A stretch of DNA of 64,000 nt from an uncultured Muribaculaceae bacterium (GCA_910577465.1 CAJTMM010000013.1:1-64000), one strand, 5' to 3'; positions 10,020 through 20,856 are shown, counted from the stretch's first letter. Numbers and translations are program-made. The notes: generated by a model from the sequence alone, not told the origin.

Positions 10020-10538
10020 TTAACCGTTAAACACTTTTTCTACCGAAATACCACGGTTCTGGGCTACCTGAGCCGGAGAACGCATTTCATCGAGAGCGGC
10101 TATTGTAGCCTTCACGAGGTTGTGGGGGTTAGATGAACCTTTGGACTTGGCAAGCACGTCAGTGATACCGACGCTTTCCAATACGGCACGCATAGCACCA
10201 CCTGCCTTAACACCGGTACCGTGTGACGCGGGCTTGAGGATTACGCGTGAACCACCGAACTTTGCCACCTGTTCGTGGGGCAGAGTGCCCTTGTGAACAG
10301 GTACGCGGATAAGGTTCTTCTTGGCAGCTTCCACGCCCTTGGCGATAGCTGCGGTAACTTCATTGGCTTTACCGAGGCCCCAGCCTACGATACCGTCTTC
10401 GTTACCTACCACCACAATAGCGGCAAAGGTGAATGTGCGGCCACCCTTGGTTACCTTGGTAACACGGTTTATAGCCACAAGACGATCCTTCAACTCTAAG
10501 TCGTTGGTCGATTTTACTCTGTTATTTCTTTTTGCCAT
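10020..10538 (-). CDS. rpsE: 30S ribosomal protein S5
   Basis: A 172-residue S5, part of the mRNA entry tunnel and of the decoding-fidelity interface with S4. The N-terminal double-stranded RNA-binding-like domain carries [16 protein letters not shown] and [11 protein letters not shown]. The C-terminal domain has [19 protein letters not shown] and ends in VFNG. In E. coli, ambiguity and spectinomycin mutations map to the loop before KGGR. This copy has no obvious lesion. It overlaps no neighbour: 5 nt after rplR and 10 nt before rpmD. Confidence 0.98.
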   Translation of the reverse strand: MAKRNNRVKSTNDLELKDRLVAINRVTKVTKGGRTFTFAAIVVVGNEDGIVGWGLGKANEVTAAIAKGVEAAKKNLIRVPVHKGTLPHEQVAKFGGSRVILKPASHGTGVKAGGAMRAVLESVGITDVLAKSKGSSNPHNLVKATIAALDEMRSPAQVAQNRGISVEKVFNG

Positions 10539-10543
10539 GATTC

Positions 10544-10885
10544 TTAAAATTTAAGTCCGCCATTACGAGCGGCATCAGCCAATGATTTCACTCTACCGTG
10601 GAACAGGTAACCGTTACGGTCAAATACTACTTCGGTGATACCGGCAGCCTGAGCCTTCTGTGCGATAGCCTCGCCAACCTTGGCTGCTATCTCGCTCTTG
10701 GTGCCGCCTTCCAGACCCTTTGACGACGCAGCGGCAAGAGTCTTGCCGGCGAGGTCGTCAACGAGCTGTACGTAAATCTGCTTGTTGCTGCGGAACACGC
10801 TCATGCGCGGACGTGCGGCTGTGCCGGAGATTTTGCCGCGGATGCGTGTTTTGATTTTGTTTCTTCTTTGTATCTTGGAGATCAT
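10544..10885 (-). CDS. rplR: 50S ribosomal protein L18
   Basis: A 113-residue L18, which binds 5S rRNA in the central protuberance with L5. The basic N-terminal arm ([17 protein letters not shown]) and the core [20 protein letters not shown] are typical. The C-terminus [20 protein letters not shown] contains the conserved RNA-binding segment. It lies 17 nt after rplF and 5 nt before rpsE. Confidence 0.97.
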   Translation of the reverse strand: MISKIQRRNKIKTRIRGKISGTAARPRMSVFRSNKQIYVQLVDDLAGKTLAAASSKGLEGGTKSEIAAKVGEAIAQKAQAAGITEVVFDRNGYLFHGRVKSLADAARNGGLKF

Positions 10886-10902
10886 GATTACTTCAATTAA
10901 AA

Positions 10903-11457
10903 TTATTTAGCGCTTGCCGACTTACCCGACTTACGACGAATGATTTCACCCACGAACTTGATACCTTTGCCCTTGTAGGGTTCGGGCTTACGCAACGAAC
11001 GGATTTTGGCGCAAACCTGACCGAGCAGCTGCTTGTCGTCGCTTTCAAGGATAATAAGAGGGTTCTTGTTACGTTCGCTTTTGGTTTCGACCTTGATCTC
11101 CGGGGGGAGTTTGATATATATAGCGTGAGAGTAACCGAGCGAAAGTTCGAGCACCTGACCGGTAGCTGCGGCACGGTAACCCACACCTACTAATTCCATT
11201 TCCTTGCGATAGCCGGTGGACACACCCACAACCATATTGTGGATAAGGGCGCGGTAGAGACCGTGCTGGGCACGGTGCTCGCGGTCGTCGGTAGGACGGG
11301 TCAGTGTGATATGACCGTCAGCGACCTCCACGTTCAAATCGGGGTTGATGGCCTGCGAAAGTTCGCCTTTAGGACCCTTTACAGTTACTATGTTATTATC
11401 CACCTTCACGGTTACACCGGCGGGGATTTCAATGGGAGCTTTACCTATTCTTGACAT
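10903..11457 (-). CDS. rplF: 50S ribosomal protein L6
   Basis: A 184-residue L6 built from two similar RNA-binding subdomains. The first is [17 protein letters not shown] to about residue 80; the second carries [14 protein letters not shown] and the L6 signature [12 protein letters not shown]. It sits at the base of the L7/L12 stalk near the sarcin-ricin loop, where EF-G (fusA, same cluster) acts. It lies 20 nt after rpsH and 17 nt before rplR. Confidence 0.98.
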   Translation of the reverse strand: MSRIGKAPIEIPAGVTVKVDNNIVTVKGPKGELSQAINPDLNVEVADGHITLTRPTDDREHRAQHGLYRALIHNMVVGVSTGYRKEMELVGVGYRAAATGQVLELSLGYSHAIYIKLPPEIKVETKSERNKNPLIILESDDKQLLGQVCAKIRSLRKPEPYKGKGIKFVGEIIRRKSGKSASAK

Positions 11458-11477
11458 ATCTGTATCCTCCTATGAAA

Positions 11478-11876
11478 TTAGTAAACATAACACAGCACTT
11501 CGCCACCGATTTTCTTCTCGCGTGCTTCCTTGTTGGTCATCACGCCCTGAGAAGTGGAAAGGATGGCAATGCCTAAACCATTCAACACTCGCGGCATATC
11601 TTTGTAGCCGGTATACTGGCGAAGACCCGGACGCGACACACGCTTCAAATTCTTGATAGCGTTCACGCGGTCAACGGGATCGTACTTCAAGGCAATCTTG
11701 ATGATGCCTGCGGGGGTCTCACCCTCTATAAACTTGTAATTAAGAATATAGCCTTGCTCAAAAAGAATCTTGGTGATTTCTTTTTTCAAGTTTGAGGCGG
11801 GAATCTCCACCACGCGGTGGTTGGCTTTGATAGCGTTCCTCAATCTTGTCAGATAATCTGCTATTGGATCTGTCAT
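11478..11876 (-). CDS. rpsH: 30S ribosomal protein S8
   Basis: A 132-residue S8, a primary 16S-binding protein of the central domain. The start MTDPIADYLTRLRNA and the C-terminal RNA-binding signature STSQGVMTNKEAREK followed by GGEVLCYVY are textbook. In E. coli S8 is the translational repressor of the spc genes. Here a 119-nt spacer with a hairpin right after the rpsN stop codon lies directly upstream, so a similar role is possible but unproven. Confidence 0.98.
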   Translation of the reverse strand: MTDPIADYLTRLRNAIKANHRVVEIPASNLKKEITKILFEQGYILNYKFIEGETPAGIIKIALKYDPVDRVNAIKNLKRVSRPGLRQYTGYKDMPRVLNGLGIAILSTSQGVMTNKEAREKKIGGEVLCYVY

Positions 11877-11995
11877 TTTTGATATTGTTTAAATTGATTC
11901 GGACTACCCGAACAATATTTAATACTCTGCGTAAAATCTGTTTGATTTTTCACATTATTGTAATGCAATGCGTGCGGTCCACGTCTTCCCGTGGA
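11877..11995 (-). other. rpsN-rpsH spacer with hairpin
   Basis: A 119-nt gap in a cluster where most gaps are under 50 nt. TCCACG (11978-11983) pairs with CGTGGA (11990-11995), directly next to the rpsN stop codon. The rest is AT-rich with no gene and no clear TAnnTTTG promoter. It may be an internal control or processing site of the spc segment. Confidence 0.4.
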
Positions 11996-12265
11996 TTACC
12001 AGCTCGCTTTCTTCACACCGGGGATAAGACCGGCTGAAGCCATTTCACGGAACTGGATACGGGAAAGACCGAATTGACGCATGTAGCCTTTGGGACGGCC
12101 GGTGATGCTGCAACGGTTGTGCAGACGCACTGTCGAGGCGTTCTTGGGCAGAAGCTGAAGAGCTTCGTAGTCGCCGGCTTCCTTGAGGGCGGCTTTCTTA
12201 GCGGCATATTTTGCCACAAGTTTAGCGCGTTTCACCTCGCGGGCTTTCATTGATTCTTTTGCCAT
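11996..12265 (-). CDS. rpsN: 30S ribosomal protein S14, long zinc-free form
   Basis: An 89-residue S14. The length, the Lys/Arg/Ala-rich N-terminal half and a single Cys ([18 protein letters not shown]) show the long form without the zinc ribbon found in 61-residue S14 proteins. The ending IPGVKKASW is diagnostic. S14 assembles late in the 30S head beside S3 and S10. It is 18 nt after rplE; a hairpin and a 119-nt gap separate it from rpsH. Confidence 0.98.
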   Translation of the reverse strand: MAKESMKAREVKRAKLVAKYAAKKAALKEAGDYEALQLLPKNASTVRLHNRCSITGRPKGYMRQFGLSRIQFREMASAGLIPGVKKASW

Positions 12266-12283
12266 ATGAATAATCTTGATTTA

Positions 12284-12829
12284 TTAGCGTTTTTTGAAAG
12301 GAAGTCCGAAATGTTTCAACAGAGCGTAGCCCTCTTCGTCGGTGTTTGCCGAGGTAACGAACGTGATGTTCATACCGAGGAGCTTGCTGATGTTGTCGAT
12401 GTTGATTTCGGGGAAGATAATCTGCTCGGTGATACCCAGGGTGTAGTTACCACGGCCATCAAGCTTGCCTTCGATACCCTTGAAGTCGCGGATACGGGGA
12501 AGAGCCACGCGGATAAGACGTTCGAGGAACTCGTACATCTTGTCGCGACGCAATGTCACCATGACGCCTACGGGCATTTTCTTACGGAGCTTGAAGTTAG
12601 AGATATCCTTCTTGGAGAGGGTAGCCACAGCCTTCTGACCGGTGATGGCAGTAAGCTCGTTGATGGCAGTCTCGATAATCTTCTTGTCCTGAGTAGCTTC
12701 GCCCAGACCCTGATTGATCACAATCTTCTTCAGGCGGGGAACCTGCATCACTGTAGTATAGTTAAATTCCTTCTCAAGAGCGGGGACAATGCGCTCGGTA
12801 TAATCTTTCTTAAGTGTTGTAGTGCTCAT
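12284..12829 (-). CDS. rplE: 50S ribosomal protein L5
   Basis: A 181-residue L5, which binds 5S rRNA and touches the P-site tRNA and S13. Conserved blocks are visible: the segment [36 protein letters not shown], the region [18 protein letters not shown] and the final [21 protein letters not shown]. The start codon overlaps the rplX stop by one base (TAATG-type junction), which suggests coupled translation. Confidence 0.98.
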   Translation of the reverse strand: MSTTTLKKDYTERIVPALEKEFNYTTVMQVPRLKKIVINQGLGEATQDKKIIETAINELTAITGQKAVATLSKKDISNFKLRKKMPVGVMVTLRRDKMYEFLERLIRVALPRIRDFKGIEGKLDGRGNYTLGITEQIIFPEINIDNISKLLGMNITFVTSANTDEEGYALLKHFGLPFKKR

Positions 12830-13149
12830 TACTTAATCTCCTCTCCTGATTTTTTAGCGTATCTTACTAACTTGCCTTCAGCGTTGGGACGACGGCCGAT
12901 GCGGGTAGGTTTGCCCGACTTGGGATCGATCAAGCTGAGGTTGGAAATGTGAACGGGAGCTTCCATCTTCACAAGTCCGCCCTGAGGGTGCTTTGCACTG
13001 GGCTTGGTGGCTTTGGTTACAATGTTGACACCTTCAACGATGGCACGGCCTTTGGTCACGAGCACCTTGAGCACGCGACCTGTCTTGCCGCGGTCCTCGC
13101 CGCTGAGCACATACACTGTATCGCCTTTCTTTATATGTAACTTACTCAT
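12829..13149 (-). CDS. rplX: 50S ribosomal protein L24
   Basis: A 106-residue L24, an early assembly initiator that binds the 5' domain of 23S rRNA near the tunnel exit. The KOW motif is at the N-terminus ([19 protein letters not shown]), followed by [15 protein letters not shown] and the conserved [13 protein letters not shown] block. The stop shares one base with the rplE start, and rplN lies 24 nt upstream. Confidence 0.98.
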   Translation of the reverse strand: MSKLHIKKGDTVYVLSGEDRGKTGRVLKVLVTKGRAIVEGVNIVTKATKPSAKHPQGGLVKMEAPVHISNLSLIDPKSGKPTRIGRRPNAEGKLVRYAKKSGEEIK

Positions 13150-13173
13150 TACTTAATGTGTTTCTTTCGGGGG

Positions 13174-13539
13174 TTAAAGTACTTCAGGTGCGAGTGAAAC
13201 TATCTTCATGTTAGTGGCACGAAGTTCACGGGCCACCGGACCGAATATACGGGTACCGCGAAGTTCACCGGCATTGTTCAATAACACACAAGCGTTGTCG
13301 TCGAAACGGATATAGCTTCCGTCGGCACGGCGGATTTCCTTCTTGGTGCGCACAACGACTGCTTTCGACACAGTACCTTTCTTTACATCCGACGATGGGA
13401 TGACACTCTTCACCGATACTACGATGATGTCGCCCACTGTGGCGTAACGACGACCGGTACCACCCAGTACATGAATGCACAGGGCTTCTTTGGCTCCGCT
13501 GTTGTCAGCAACGGTTAAACGGCTTTCAGTCTGTATCAT
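13174..13539 (-). CDS. rplN: 50S ribosomal protein L14
   Basis: A 121-residue L14 of normal length, a beta-barrel protein at the subunit interface that forms bridges to 16S rRNA. The start [20 protein letters not shown] and the later [14 protein letters not shown] and SLAPEVL are nearly invariant. It lies 5 nt after rpsQ, the usual order rpsQ-rplN-rplX-rplE. Confidence 0.98.
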   Translation of the reverse strand: MIQTESRLTVADNSGAKEALCIHVLGGTGRRYATVGDIIVVSVKSVIPSSDVKKGTVSKAVVVRTKKEIRRADGSYIRFDDNACVLLNNAGELRGTRIFGPVARELRATNMKIVSLAPEVL

Positions 13540-13544
13540 ATCTT

Positions 13545-13802
13545 TTACTTAACTTTTTCGATTATTTCTACTAATCTCCATCTTTTGGTTTTGCTCAGCG
13601 GACGAGTCTCCATCACCTTTACGGTATCACCGATGCTGCACTCGTTCTTTTCATCGTGGGCGTGATATTTCTTTGTCTTGTTGACAAACTTGCCGTAGAT
13701 GGGGTGCTTTTCTTTCCACTTCACCATAACAGTGATAGTCTTGTCACCCTTATTGCTCGACACAACCCCAATACGTTCTTTTCTTAAATTTCTCATTTCC
13801 AT
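13545..13802 (-). CDS. rpsQ: 30S ribosomal protein S17
   Basis: An 85-residue S17 with the OB fold that binds the 5' domain of 16S rRNA early in assembly. The blocks [57 protein letters not shown] and RWRLVEI are typical. It starts 12 nt after rpmC and ends 5 nt before rplN. Confidence 0.97.
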   Translation of the reverse strand: MEMRNLRKERIGVVSSNKGDKTITVMVKWKEKHPIYGKFVNKTKKYHAHDEKNECSIGDTVKVMETRPLSKTKRWRLVEIIEKVK

Positions 13803-13814
13803 TAGTTCTTGGGA

Positions 13815-14012
13815 TTACTTATTGTTAAGCTCGCGCTGACGCAACTCTGTCTTAACGCGTGCAATCATTTTGCGGTCAGCCGTGATTTTGGCGGGATTGT
13901 CTATGGGGGAGATAGAGTGGGTTATCTTCAATTGAGCATATTCCTGCACCATCTGCTCCAAACGATCCTTCAAATCCTGCGTGCTGAGTTCTTTGAGTTC
14001 TTCTTTTTTCAT
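13815..14012 (-). CDS. rpmC: 50S ribosomal protein L29
   Basis: A 65-residue helical L29, located at the tunnel exit where trigger factor and SRP dock next to L23. The start MKKEELKELSTQDLKDRLEQ and the later RKMIARVKTELRQREL fit the two-helix L29 pattern. It lies 6 nt after rplP and 12 nt before rpsQ. Confidence 0.96.
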   Translation of the reverse strand: MKKEELKELSTQDLKDRLEQMVQEYAQLKITHSISPIDNPAKITADRKMIARVKTELRQRELNNK

Positions 14013-14018
14013 AATCTA

Positions 14019-14450
14019 TTACACGTTTTGGGTAGGATCATAATCGCGACGTACTATAAATTTGGTGGTAACCGGGAGCTTCTGGGCTGCAAGACGCAAT
14101 GCTTCCTTAGCGATGTCGAAGCTTACGCCCTCCACTTCTATGATTACGCGACCGGGGGTAACGGGAGCCACGAAGCCTTCGGGAGCACCTTTACCTTTAC
14201 CCATACGTACTTCAGCGGGTTTCTTGGTGATAGGTTTGTCGGGGAATATTCTGATCCATATCTGACCTTGACGCTGCATATAGCGGGTCACTGCGATACG
14301 AGCCGCCTCAATCTGACGACCGGTGATCCATTTCGACTCCAAGGTCTTTATGCCAAACGAACCGAAGGCCAACTGGTTGCCGCGCTGAGCATTGCCTTTC
14401 ATACGGCCTTTTTGCTGGCGGCGGAATTTAGTTTTCTTAGGTTGTAACAT
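14019..14450 (-). CDS. rplP: 50S ribosomal protein L16
   Basis: A 143-residue L16, which contacts A-site tRNA and the central protuberance. The start [19 protein letters not shown], then [27 protein letters not shown] and the signature [16 protein letters not shown] are all present. The Arg hydroxylated in E. coli lies in the last block; whether that occurs here is unknown. It is 20 nt after rpsC and 6 nt before rpmC. Confidence 0.98.
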   Translation of the reverse strand: MLQPKKTKFRRQQKGRMKGNAQRGNQLAFGSFGIKTLESKWITGRQIEAARIAVTRYMQRQGQIWIRIFPDKPITKKPAEVRMGKGKGAPEGFVAPVTPGRVIIEVEGVSFDIAKEALRLAAQKLPVTTKFIVRRDYDPTQNV

Positions 14451-14470
14451 TTTGTTGTTATTGAGGTGGT

Positions 14471-15214
14471 TTAACGGTTGGTTTTAGGTTTGCGGCTCAT
14501 ACCACGACGTCCTTCACGGTTACCGTTGCCGGCACCCATCGAACGGTTGTCCTTACCGCTGTTGGTAAACGAAGGAGCGAGGTCACGCTTGCCATAAACT
14601 TCGCCACGGCAAATCCACACCTTCACGCCGATAACACCTACCTTAGTATGTGCCTCGACCAAGGCGTAGTCGATGTCGGCACGCAAAGTGTGCAGCGGCG
14701 TACGACCTTCCTTGAACATTTCCGAACGAGCCATTTCAGCACCGTTCAAACGTCCGCTCACCTGAACCTTGATACCCTCTGCTCCGCTGCGCATGGTCGA
14801 TGCGATTGCCATCTTTACAGCGCGACGGTAGGCGATTTTGCCTTCAATCTGGCGTGCGATGGTGCTTGCCACGATTTGAGCGTCAAGTTCAGGACGCTTT
14901 ACTTCAAATATATTGATCTGAACGTCCTTGTCGGTGATTTTCTTGAGTTCTTCCTTGAGTTTGTCAACTTCCGAACCGCCTTTACCGATGATCAGACCGG
15001 GACGCGAGGTGCACACGGTGATGGTGATCAACTTGAAATTGCGTTCGATTACTATGCGCGACACGCTTGATTTTGCAAGACGCACATTGAGATATTTACG
15101 GAGCTTGGAATCTTCCAGGATGGCGTCGCCGTATTTCTTGCCGCCGAACCAGTTCGAGTCCCATCCGCGAATTACGCCTAAGCGATTGCTTATTGGATTA
15201 ACTTTCTGTCCCAT
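14471..15214 (-). CDS. rpsC: 30S ribosomal protein S3
   Basis: A 247-residue S3, part of the mRNA entry helicase with S4 and S5. The start [20 protein letters not shown], a type II KH domain with its GxxG loop ([11 protein letters not shown]) near residues 75-85, and the C-terminal domain with [14 protein letters not shown] are clear. The C-terminal tail is Gly/Arg/Asn-rich and probably flexible. It lies 8 nt after rplV. Confidence 0.98.
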   Translation of the reverse strand: MGQKVNPISNRLGVIRGWDSNWFGGKKYGDAILEDSKLRKYLNVRLAKSSVSRIVIERNFKLITITVCTSRPGLIIGKGGSEVDKLKEELKKITDKDVQINIFEVKRPELDAQIVASTIARQIEGKIAYRRAVKMAIASTMRSGAEGIKVQVSGRLNGAEMARSEMFKEGRTPLHTLRADIDYALVEAHTKVGVIGVKVWICRGEVYGKRDLAPSFTNSGKDNRSMGAGNGNREGRRGMSRKPKTNR

Positions 15215-15222
15215 TGTTTGCC

Positions 15223-15627
15223 TTAGTTATTTGCGTTATCAATAGTGTCTACAACCAAAGTCACATGGTTGGCACGTTTACGGATTCTGTAGCCACGACC
15301 CTGAGGAGCCGGACGAAGACGTTTGAGCATCGGGGCACAGTTCACATAGATAGTGCTGATGCGCAACATGCCGTTTTCGGCTTTCTGATCGTTTTTGGCT
15401 TCCCAGTTGGCTATTGCCGAACGCAAAAGCTTTTCAAGACGAGCGGCTGCCTCCTTATTGGAGAATTTAAGTATACCAAGCGCACGGAACACTTCCACGC
15501 CGCGTACCATATCGGCCACCAGACGCATCTTGCGGGGCGATGTGGGGACATTGGTAAGCTTTGCGAAAGCTACGTCTTTGCGCGCTTCCTTTTTCTTATC
15601 GGCGGATAATCTTTTTCTTACACCCAT
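15223..15627 (-). CDS. rplV: 50S ribosomal protein L22
   Basis: A 134-residue L22, whose extended beta-hairpin lines the exit tunnel constriction with L4. Conserved features include [18 protein letters not shown] and the tunnel-loop end [18 protein letters not shown], the site where macrolide-resistance changes arise in other bacteria. No insertion is apparent. It starts 47 nt after rpsS and ends 8 nt before rpsC. Confidence 0.98.
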   Translation of the reverse strand: MGVRKRLSADKKKEARKDVAFAKLTNVPTSPRKMRLVADMVRGVEVFRALGILKFSNKEAAARLEKLLRSAIANWEAKNDQKAENGMLRISTIYVNCAPMLKRLRPAPQGRGYRIRKRANHVTLVVDTIDNANN

Positions 15628-15674
15628 TGTATTTAATTCTTTTTTTGTCTAAAAAATTATTTTACCGGGCCCGA

Positions 15675-15941
15675 TCATTTCTTATTGCCTGCATGACCAC
15701 GGAAGTTACGTGTCGGAGCGAATTCGCCGAGCTTGTGTCCTACCATGTTTTCAGTCACGTAGACAGGAATGAATTTGTTACCGTTGTGTACTGCAAAAGT
15801 GTGGCCTACGAACTCGGGAGCTATCATAGACGCACGGCTCCAAGTCTTGATTACCGACTTCTTGCCGCTGGCTTCCATTGCTTCGACCTTCTTTTCGAGC
15901 TTTACACTGATAAACGGGCCTTTTTTTAATGAACGACTCAT
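15675..15941 (-). CDS. rpsS: 30S ribosomal protein S19
   Basis: An 88-residue S19 of the 30S head, which bridges to L5 with S13. It starts [19 protein letters not shown] and contains [40 protein letters not shown] and [12 protein letters not shown], an essentially complete family match. It lies 21 nt after rplB. Confidence 0.98.
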   Translation of the reverse strand: MSRSLKKGPFISVKLEKKVEAMEASGKKSVIKTWSRASMIAPEFVGHTFAVHNGNKFIPVYVTENMVGHKLGEFAPTRNFRGHAGNKK

Positions 15942-15962
15942 AAGTTTTGCTTAATTAATCAA

Positions 15963-16790
15963 TTACTTTTTCCTTCTTTCAATGATGTACTTAGAAGAAT
16001 GTTTCTTCGGAGCACGAGTCTTAAGACCCTTAGCGTACAAGCCCTTACGTGAGCGAGGATGTCCACCTGAAGAACGGCCTTCGCCACCACCCATCGGGTG
16101 ATCCACAGGGTTCATCACTACGCCGCGGTTGCGGGGACGACGACCCAACCAACGTGAACGACCGGCCTTGCCGCTGCGTTCCAACGAGTGTTCGCTGTTG
16201 CCTACAACACCTACTGTGGCCTTGCAAGCGGCGAGCACTTTGCGGGTTTCGCCTGAAGGTAATTTGATAATCGCATAGTCTCCCTCGCGAGAAACCAACT
16301 GAGCAAAGGTGCCGGCTGAGCGAGCCATGAAGGCTCCCTGACCGGGGCGCAACTCGATGTTGTGGACCAAGGTACCTACGGGGATTTTGCTCAAGGGAAG
16401 AGCGTTGCCCACTTCAGGAGCAGCCTCGGGTCCGCTGACTACAGTTGCACCGACTTCTAAGCCGTTGGGTGCAATTATGTAAGCTTTAGCACCGTCAACA
16501 TAGTAAAGGAGCGCGATGCGAGCCGAACGGTTGGGATCGTACTCGATGCTCTTTACTACTGCGGGTACACCGTCTTTGTTTCTCTTAAAGTCTATGATAC
16601 GGTATTTGCGTTTGTGTCCCCCACCTTGGTAACGGTTAGTGAGGTGACCTTCGGCGTTACGACCGCCGGTTGAACGCTTGCCGACTGTAAGAGATTTCTC
16701 TGGCGTAGTAGCAGTGATTGTACCTTTGAATACGCCAATAACTTTGTGTCTCTGCCCCGGTGTAGTGGGCTTGAATTTTCTTACTGCCAT
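15963..16790 (-). CDS. rplB: 50S ribosomal protein L2
   Basis: A 275-residue L2, one of the largest 23S-binding proteins and needed for subunit joining and peptidyl transferase structure. It begins [14 protein letters not shown] and carries the OB-type RNA-binding region ([14 protein letters not shown]), the SH3-like domain ([18 protein letters not shown]) and the invariant C-terminal [17 protein letters not shown] with the conserved His. It lies 6 nt after rplW. Confidence 0.99.
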   Translation of the reverse strand: MAVRKFKPTTPGQRHKVIGVFKGTITATTPEKSLTVGKRSTGGRNAEGHLTNRYQGGGHKRKYRIIDFKRNKDGVPAVVKSIEYDPNRSARIALLYYVDGAKAYIIAPNGLEVGATVVSGPEAAPEVGNALPLSKIPVGTLVHNIELRPGQGAFMARSAGTFAQLVSREGDYAIIKLPSGETRKVLAACKATVGVVGNSEHSLERSGKAGRSRWLGRRPRNRGVVMNPVDHPMGGGEGRSSGGHPRSRKGLYAKGLKTRAPKKHSSKYIIERRKK

Positions 16791-16796
16791 TTTCTA

Positions 16797-17087
16797 TTAT
16801 AAATTGCTATAAAAGTCAATAGTTTGTCCTTCGCCTACAGTGACGAATGCTTTCTTGTAAGAAGCAGTCTTGCCGCGAAGCAAGCCGCTCTTAGTCCAGC
16901 GCGACTTGTTTTTGCCACGTACCACAGCAGTGTTTACATTAACCACTTTAACGCCGTAAAGCTTTTCAACCAAAGACTTGATCTGATACTTGTTGGCATC
17001 GGGAGACACACGGAAAGTGTAGCGGTTAAGCTTATCTGTGAGCTTGGTAGCTTTTTCTGTGACGATTGGCTTAATTGTTATATCCAT
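16797..17087 (-). CDS. rplW: 50S ribosomal protein L23
   Basis: A 96-residue L23, the docking site for trigger factor and SRP at the tunnel exit. The pattern PIVTEKATKL, YTFRVSPDANKYQIKSLVEK, YGVKVVNVNTAVVRGK matches the family. The loop that reaches into the tunnel is short, as is common in bacteria. It lies 20 nt after rplD and 6 nt before rplB. Confidence 0.97.
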   Translation of the reverse strand: MDITIKPIVTEKATKLTDKLNRYTFRVSPDANKYQIKSLVEKLYGVKVVNVNTAVVRGKNKSRWTKSGLLRGKTASYKKAFVTVGEGQTIDFYSNL

Positions 17088-17107
17088 TGTTAAAATCTCC
17101 TTTTTGG

Positions 17108-17728
17108 TTAAAGATTATTAATAACATCAAGGCTACTTTCCGTGAGGAGAATAGCATTGCTGTGCATGATGGCATACGTATTAACGTCCGATGCTGTAAT
17201 GATTTGAGCGTTCGGAACGTTACGGAGTGACAAATATAAGTTTTTATCCTGACCTGCTAAAACCACAAGCACTTTTTTGCCTTCTACTTGTAGATTTTTA
17301 GCAAAATTTACGAAATCTTTAGTTTTCGGAGCTTCAAAAGTGAAGTCTTCAACCACTTTTATCTGATTATCCTGAACTTTATAGGTCAGTGCCGACTTAC
17401 GTGCGAGCTGCTTAACTTTCTTATTCAACTTGAAGCGATAGTCGCGTGGACGGGGACCGAAAACACGGCCGCCACCTACCAACAGGGGTGAGTTGATATC
17501 ACCGATACGGCTGCCGCCGCCACCCTTCTGCTTATGAAGCTTGCGGGTAGAACCCGAAACCTCGCTGCGTTCTTTGGACTTGTGGGTTCCTTGGCGCTGG
17601 TTGGCAAGATACTGCTTCACATCGAGATATACGGCGTGCTCGTTGGCATCGATTGCAAACACTGAATCGTTGAGCTGAGCCTTGCGACCGGTGTCCTCTC
17701 CTTTTATGTTATATATTGCGAGTTCCAT
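17108..17728 (-). CDS. rplD: 50S ribosomal protein L4
   Basis: A 206-residue L4. The globular domain ([14 protein letters not shown]) is followed by the long tunnel loop, basic and Gly-rich ([14 protein letters not shown], then [15 protein letters not shown]). The C-terminal alpha/beta part ends [14 protein letters not shown]. In E. coli L4 also represses its own operon by attenuation; no equivalent leader is evident before rpsJ here. Start and stop codons of rplC-rplD overlap by one base. Confidence 0.98.
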   Translation of the reverse strand: MELAIYNIKGEDTGRKAQLNDSVFAIDANEHAVYLDVKQYLANQRQGTHKSKERSEVSGSTRKLHKQKGGGGSRIGDINSPLLVGGGRVFGPRPRDYRFKLNKKVKQLARKSALTYKVQDNQIKVVEDFTFEAPKTKDFVNFAKNLQVEGKKVLVVLAGQDKNLYLSLRNVPNAQIITASDVNTYAIMHSNAILLTESSLDVINNL

Positions 17729-18348
17729 TATTTCTCAATTATTACGATTGAACCTTTACTTCCGGGGATTGAACCCTTTATCAACAACAGATTGTGCTCG
17801 GGCATAACCTTGATGACCTGCAAGTTCTGCACGGTAACCTTCTCATTGCCCATCTGGCCTGCCATACGCATACCCTTGAACACCTTCGCGGGATACGAAC
17901 ATGCACCGATAGAACCGGGGGCACGCAGACGGTTGTGCTGGCCGTGAGTGGTCTGTCCGACACCACCGAAACCGTGACGCTTTACAACACCCTGGTAACC
18001 CTTACCTTTGGAGGTACCCTGGATGTCAACGAAATCAGCTTCAGCAAAGAGGGCGTCAACCGTAATGGTATCACCCAGCTTGTATTCGCCTTCAAAACCC
18101 TTGAACTCGGCCAAGTGTCTTTGGGGAGCTACTCCTGCTTTTTCAAAATGACCTGCCAAAGGCTTGGTTGTGTGCTTTTCTTTCTTCTGCACGAAACCGA
18201 GCTGGAGGGCTTCATAGCCGTCGACTTCAGCTGTCTTGATTTGAGTAACTACACAAGGACCCACTTCGATAACAGTGCACGGCACGTTCTTGCCGTCGGC
18301 ACTGAAAACGGATGTCATTCCGATTTTCTTTCCTAATAATCCTGGCAT
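17728..18348 (-). CDS. rplC: 50S ribosomal protein L3
   Basis: A 206-residue L3, an early assembly protein whose extended loop approaches the peptidyl transferase centre. The start [15 protein letters not shown], the block [16 protein letters not shown], the [17 protein letters not shown] segment and [15 protein letters not shown] are conserved. The Gln methylated in E. coli L3 lies in a similar GHGQ/HGQH context. It lies 52 nt after rpsJ. Confidence 0.98.
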   Translation of the reverse strand: MPGLLGKKIGMTSVFSADGKNVPCTVIEVGPCVVTQIKTAEVDGYEALQLGFVQKKEKHTTKPLAGHFEKAGVAPQRHLAEFKGFEGEYKLGDTITVDALFAEADFVDIQGTSKGKGYQGVVKRHGFGGVGQTTHGQHNRLRAPGSIGACSYPAKVFKGMRMAGQMGNEKVTVQNLQVIKVMPEHNLLLIKGSIPGSKGSIVIIEK

Positions 18349-18400
18349 TTCTCTAAGTTTTTAATGTTTGTTTTGTTTCTTTTCTAATCTTACGATGTTA

Positions 18401-18706
18401 TCACACTTTGATTTCAACGTCTACACCGCTGGGCAATTCAAGCTTCATAAGCGCGTCGACAGTCTTGGCTGTTGAGTTGTAGATGTCAATAAGACGCTTG
18501 AAGTTCGACAACTGGAATTGCTCACGTGACTTCTTGTTAACGAAAGTCGAGCGGTTAACAGTGAAGATACGCTTGTGAGTGGGCAGAGGTATAGGACCGC
18601 TGATAACGGCGCCCGTGCTCTTGACGGTCTTCACAATCTTTTCGGCAGACTTGTCAACCAAGTCGTGATCGTAAGATTTAAGTTTGATTCTGATTTTTTG
18701 GCTCAT
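18401..18706 (-). CDS. rpsJ: 30S ribosomal protein S10
   Basis: A 101-residue S10 (NusE), a 30S head protein that also acts in NusB-dependent antitermination on rRNA operons. The start [18 protein letters not shown] and the signature [17 protein letters not shown] are conserved. It begins 23 nt after fusA with no tuf gene between and no promoter I can see, so the str and S10 segments are probably one transcription unit. Confidence 0.98.
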   Translation of the reverse strand: MSQKIRIKLKSYDHDLVDKSAEKIVKTVKSTGAVISGPIPLPTHKRIFTVNRSTFVNKKSREQFQLSNFKRLIDIYNSTAKTVDALMKLELPSGVDVEIKV

Positions 18707-18729
18707 ATTCTGTTGAATGAAAGTTTATT

Positions 18730-20856
18730 TTACTTCAATAAGTCCACACGGCCTTGGCATTCGGCAAGCACGTTGCGGGCAATCGACGAGCTAACCTCGC
18801 TGTAGTGCGAGAACGACATTGTCGATGTGGCACGACCCGAAGTGATGGTACGCAATGCGGTAACATAACCGAACATCTCGGCGAGAGGAGCCTTTGCCTT
18901 AACCACGCGGGCACCGCTGCGGCTTGTTTCCATGCCCTCTACCTGACCGCGACGCTTGTTCAAGTCGCTGATCACGTCACCCATGCTTTCTTCAGGAGTT
19001 ACCACCTCTATCTTCATGATAGGCTCAAGCAATACGGGACCTGCCTTTTCCGAAGCCTTCTTGAAAGCCTGGATAGCGCAAAGCTCAAATGAAAGCTGGT
19101 CGGAGTCCACCGGGTGGAACGAACCGTCGATTACGGTAACCTTGAGCTGCTCTACGGGGTAGCCGGCGAGCACACCGTTCTTCATTGCAGTCTGGAAGCC
19201 CTTCTGGATAGAGGGGATGTATTCCTTAGGAATGTTACCACCCTTGACTTCGTCAACAAACTGAAGGTTGCCCTCAAAGCCTTCGTCTACCGGTTCTACG
19301 CGCACGATGATATCGGCAAATTTACCGCGACCACCGGTCTGCTTCTTGAACACTTCACGGAGTTCAACGGGAGCTGTGATAGCTTCTTTGTAAGTAACCT
19401 GCGGACGACCCTGGTTACACTCTACCTTGAATTCGCGACGCAGACGGTCGATAATGATATCGAGGTGAAGCTCACCCATACCGGAGATAACGGTCTGACC
19501 GGTCTCTTCGTTGGTCTGCACACGGAATGTGGGGTCTTCTTCAGCAAGCTTCTGCAAGCCCACACCGAGTTTATCAAGGTCCTTCTGAGTCTTGGGCTCA
19601 ACAGCGATACCGATTACGGGATCGGGGAAGTCCATAGCCTCGAGTACTATAGGATGGTTTTCGTCGCAAAGGGTATCACCGGTGCGGATATCTTTGAAGC
19701 CCACACCTGCGCCTATATCGCCGCAACCGATCATATCTTTCGCATTCTGCTTGTTGGAGTGCATCTGGAACAGACGTGACACGCGTTCCTTCTTGCCGGA
19801 ACGTGCATTCAACACATAGCTGCCGGCAACCACGTCACCGGAATAGACACGGAAGAATGTAAGACGGCCCACATACGGGTCAGTGGCAATCTTGAACGCA
19901 AGCGCGCACATAGGAGCCTCGGCAGAGGGTTCGCGGGTTTCCACCTGATCGGGATTGCCCGGTTCGTGACCTTCTACAGCACCGGAGTCAGTGGGGCTGG
20001 GCAGATAAGCGCAGACATTGTCCAACAGGAGCTGAACACCCTTGTTCTTGAACGAGCTACCGCAAGTCATCGGCACAACCTCCATTGCGAGGGTGGCTGC
20101 ACGCAAGCCGCGGCGGATTTCATCTTCAGTGATGGTAGAGGGGTCATCGAAATATTTTTCCATGAGCACATCGTCGAATTCGGCGATTTTCTCAAGCATC
20201 TTGTCGCGCCATTCTTCAGCTTCGTCCTGAAGGTTAGCGGGGATATCCTCAAGCACATATTCAGCACCCATCGCTTCATCAGGCCAGAAAACAGCCTTCA
20301 TGCGGATAAGGTCAACTACACCCTTGAAGGTTTCTTCAGCACCGATAGGAATTTGGATGGGGCAAGGATTTGCACCGAGCACATCCTTCAACTGGCGTAC
20401 CACTTCAAAGAAGTTGGCACCCGAGCGGTCCATCTTGTTTACATAACCGATACGGGGCACATTGTACTTGTCTGCCTGACGCCATACCGTTTCCGACTGG
20501 GGTTCCACACCACCTACGGCACAGAAAGTAGCCACGGCACCGTCCAAGACACGGAGTGAACGTTCCACCTCTACAGTGAAGTCCACGTGTCCCGGAGTGT
20601 CAATAAGGTTGATTTTGTATTTGTCGCCGGCATAGTTCCAGAATGCGGTAGTAGCGGCAGAGGTGATGGTTATACCACGTTCCTGCTCCTGCTCCATCCA
20701 GTCCATGGTAGCGGCGCCGTCGTGAACCTCACCGATTTTATGAGTCAAACCCGTGTAGAAAAGTATACGCTCTGATGTGGTAGTCTTACCGGCATCGATG
20801 TGAGCCATAATACCGATGTTACGGGTATATTTTAATTGTTCGTCTGATTTAGCCAT
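18730..20856 (-). CDS. fusA: Elongation factor G
   Basis: A 708-residue translational GTPase that drives tRNA-mRNA translocation and, with RRF, ribosome recycling. The G domain motifs are in order: [13 protein letters not shown] (P-loop), [11 protein letters not shown] (switch I), [11 protein letters not shown] (switch II) and NKMDRSGA. Domains III-V follow ([26 protein letters not shown]; the C-terminal [18 protein letters not shown]). Length and motifs fit a canonical EF-G. It lies 39 nt after rpsG. fusidic-acid-type resistance cannot be judged from sequence alone. Confidence 0.98.
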   Translation of the reverse strand: MAKSDEQLKYTRNIGIMAHIDAGKTTTSERILFYTGLTHKIGEVHDGAATMDWMEQEQERGITITSAATTAFWNYAGDKYKINLIDTPGHVDFTVEVERSLRVLDGAVATFCAVGGVEPQSETVWRQADKYNVPRIGYVNKMDRSGANFFEVVRQLKDVLGANPCPIQIPIGAEETFKGVVDLIRMKAVFWPDEAMGAEYVLEDIPANLQDEAEEWRDKMLEKIAEFDDVLMEKYFDDPSTITEDEIRRGLRAATLAMEVVPMTCGSSFKNKGVQLLLDNVCAYLPSPTDSGAVEGHEPGNPDQVETREPSAEAPMCALAFKIATDPYVGRLTFFRVYSGDVVAGSYVLNARSGKKERVSRLFQMHSNKQNAKDMIGCGDIGAGVGFKDIRTGDTLCDENHPIVLEAMDFPDPVIGIAVEPKTQKDLDKLGVGLQKLAEEDPTFRVQTNEETGQTVISGMGELHLDIIIDRLRREFKVECNQGRPQVTYKEAITAPVELREVFKKQTGGRGKFADIIVRVEPVDEGFEGNLQFVDEVKGGNIPKEYIPSIQKGFQTAMKNGVLAGYPVEQLKVTVIDGSFHPVDSDQLSFELCAIQAFKKASEKAGPVLLEPIMKIEVVTPEESMGDVISDLNKRRGQVEGMETSRSGARVVKAKAPLAEMFGYVTALRTITSGRATSTMSFSHYSEVSSSIARNVLAECQGRVDLLK

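Noticed and set aside
19114..19779. 221-codon rightward frame inside fusA
   Set aside because: Antisense shadow of EF-G with no domain or signal.
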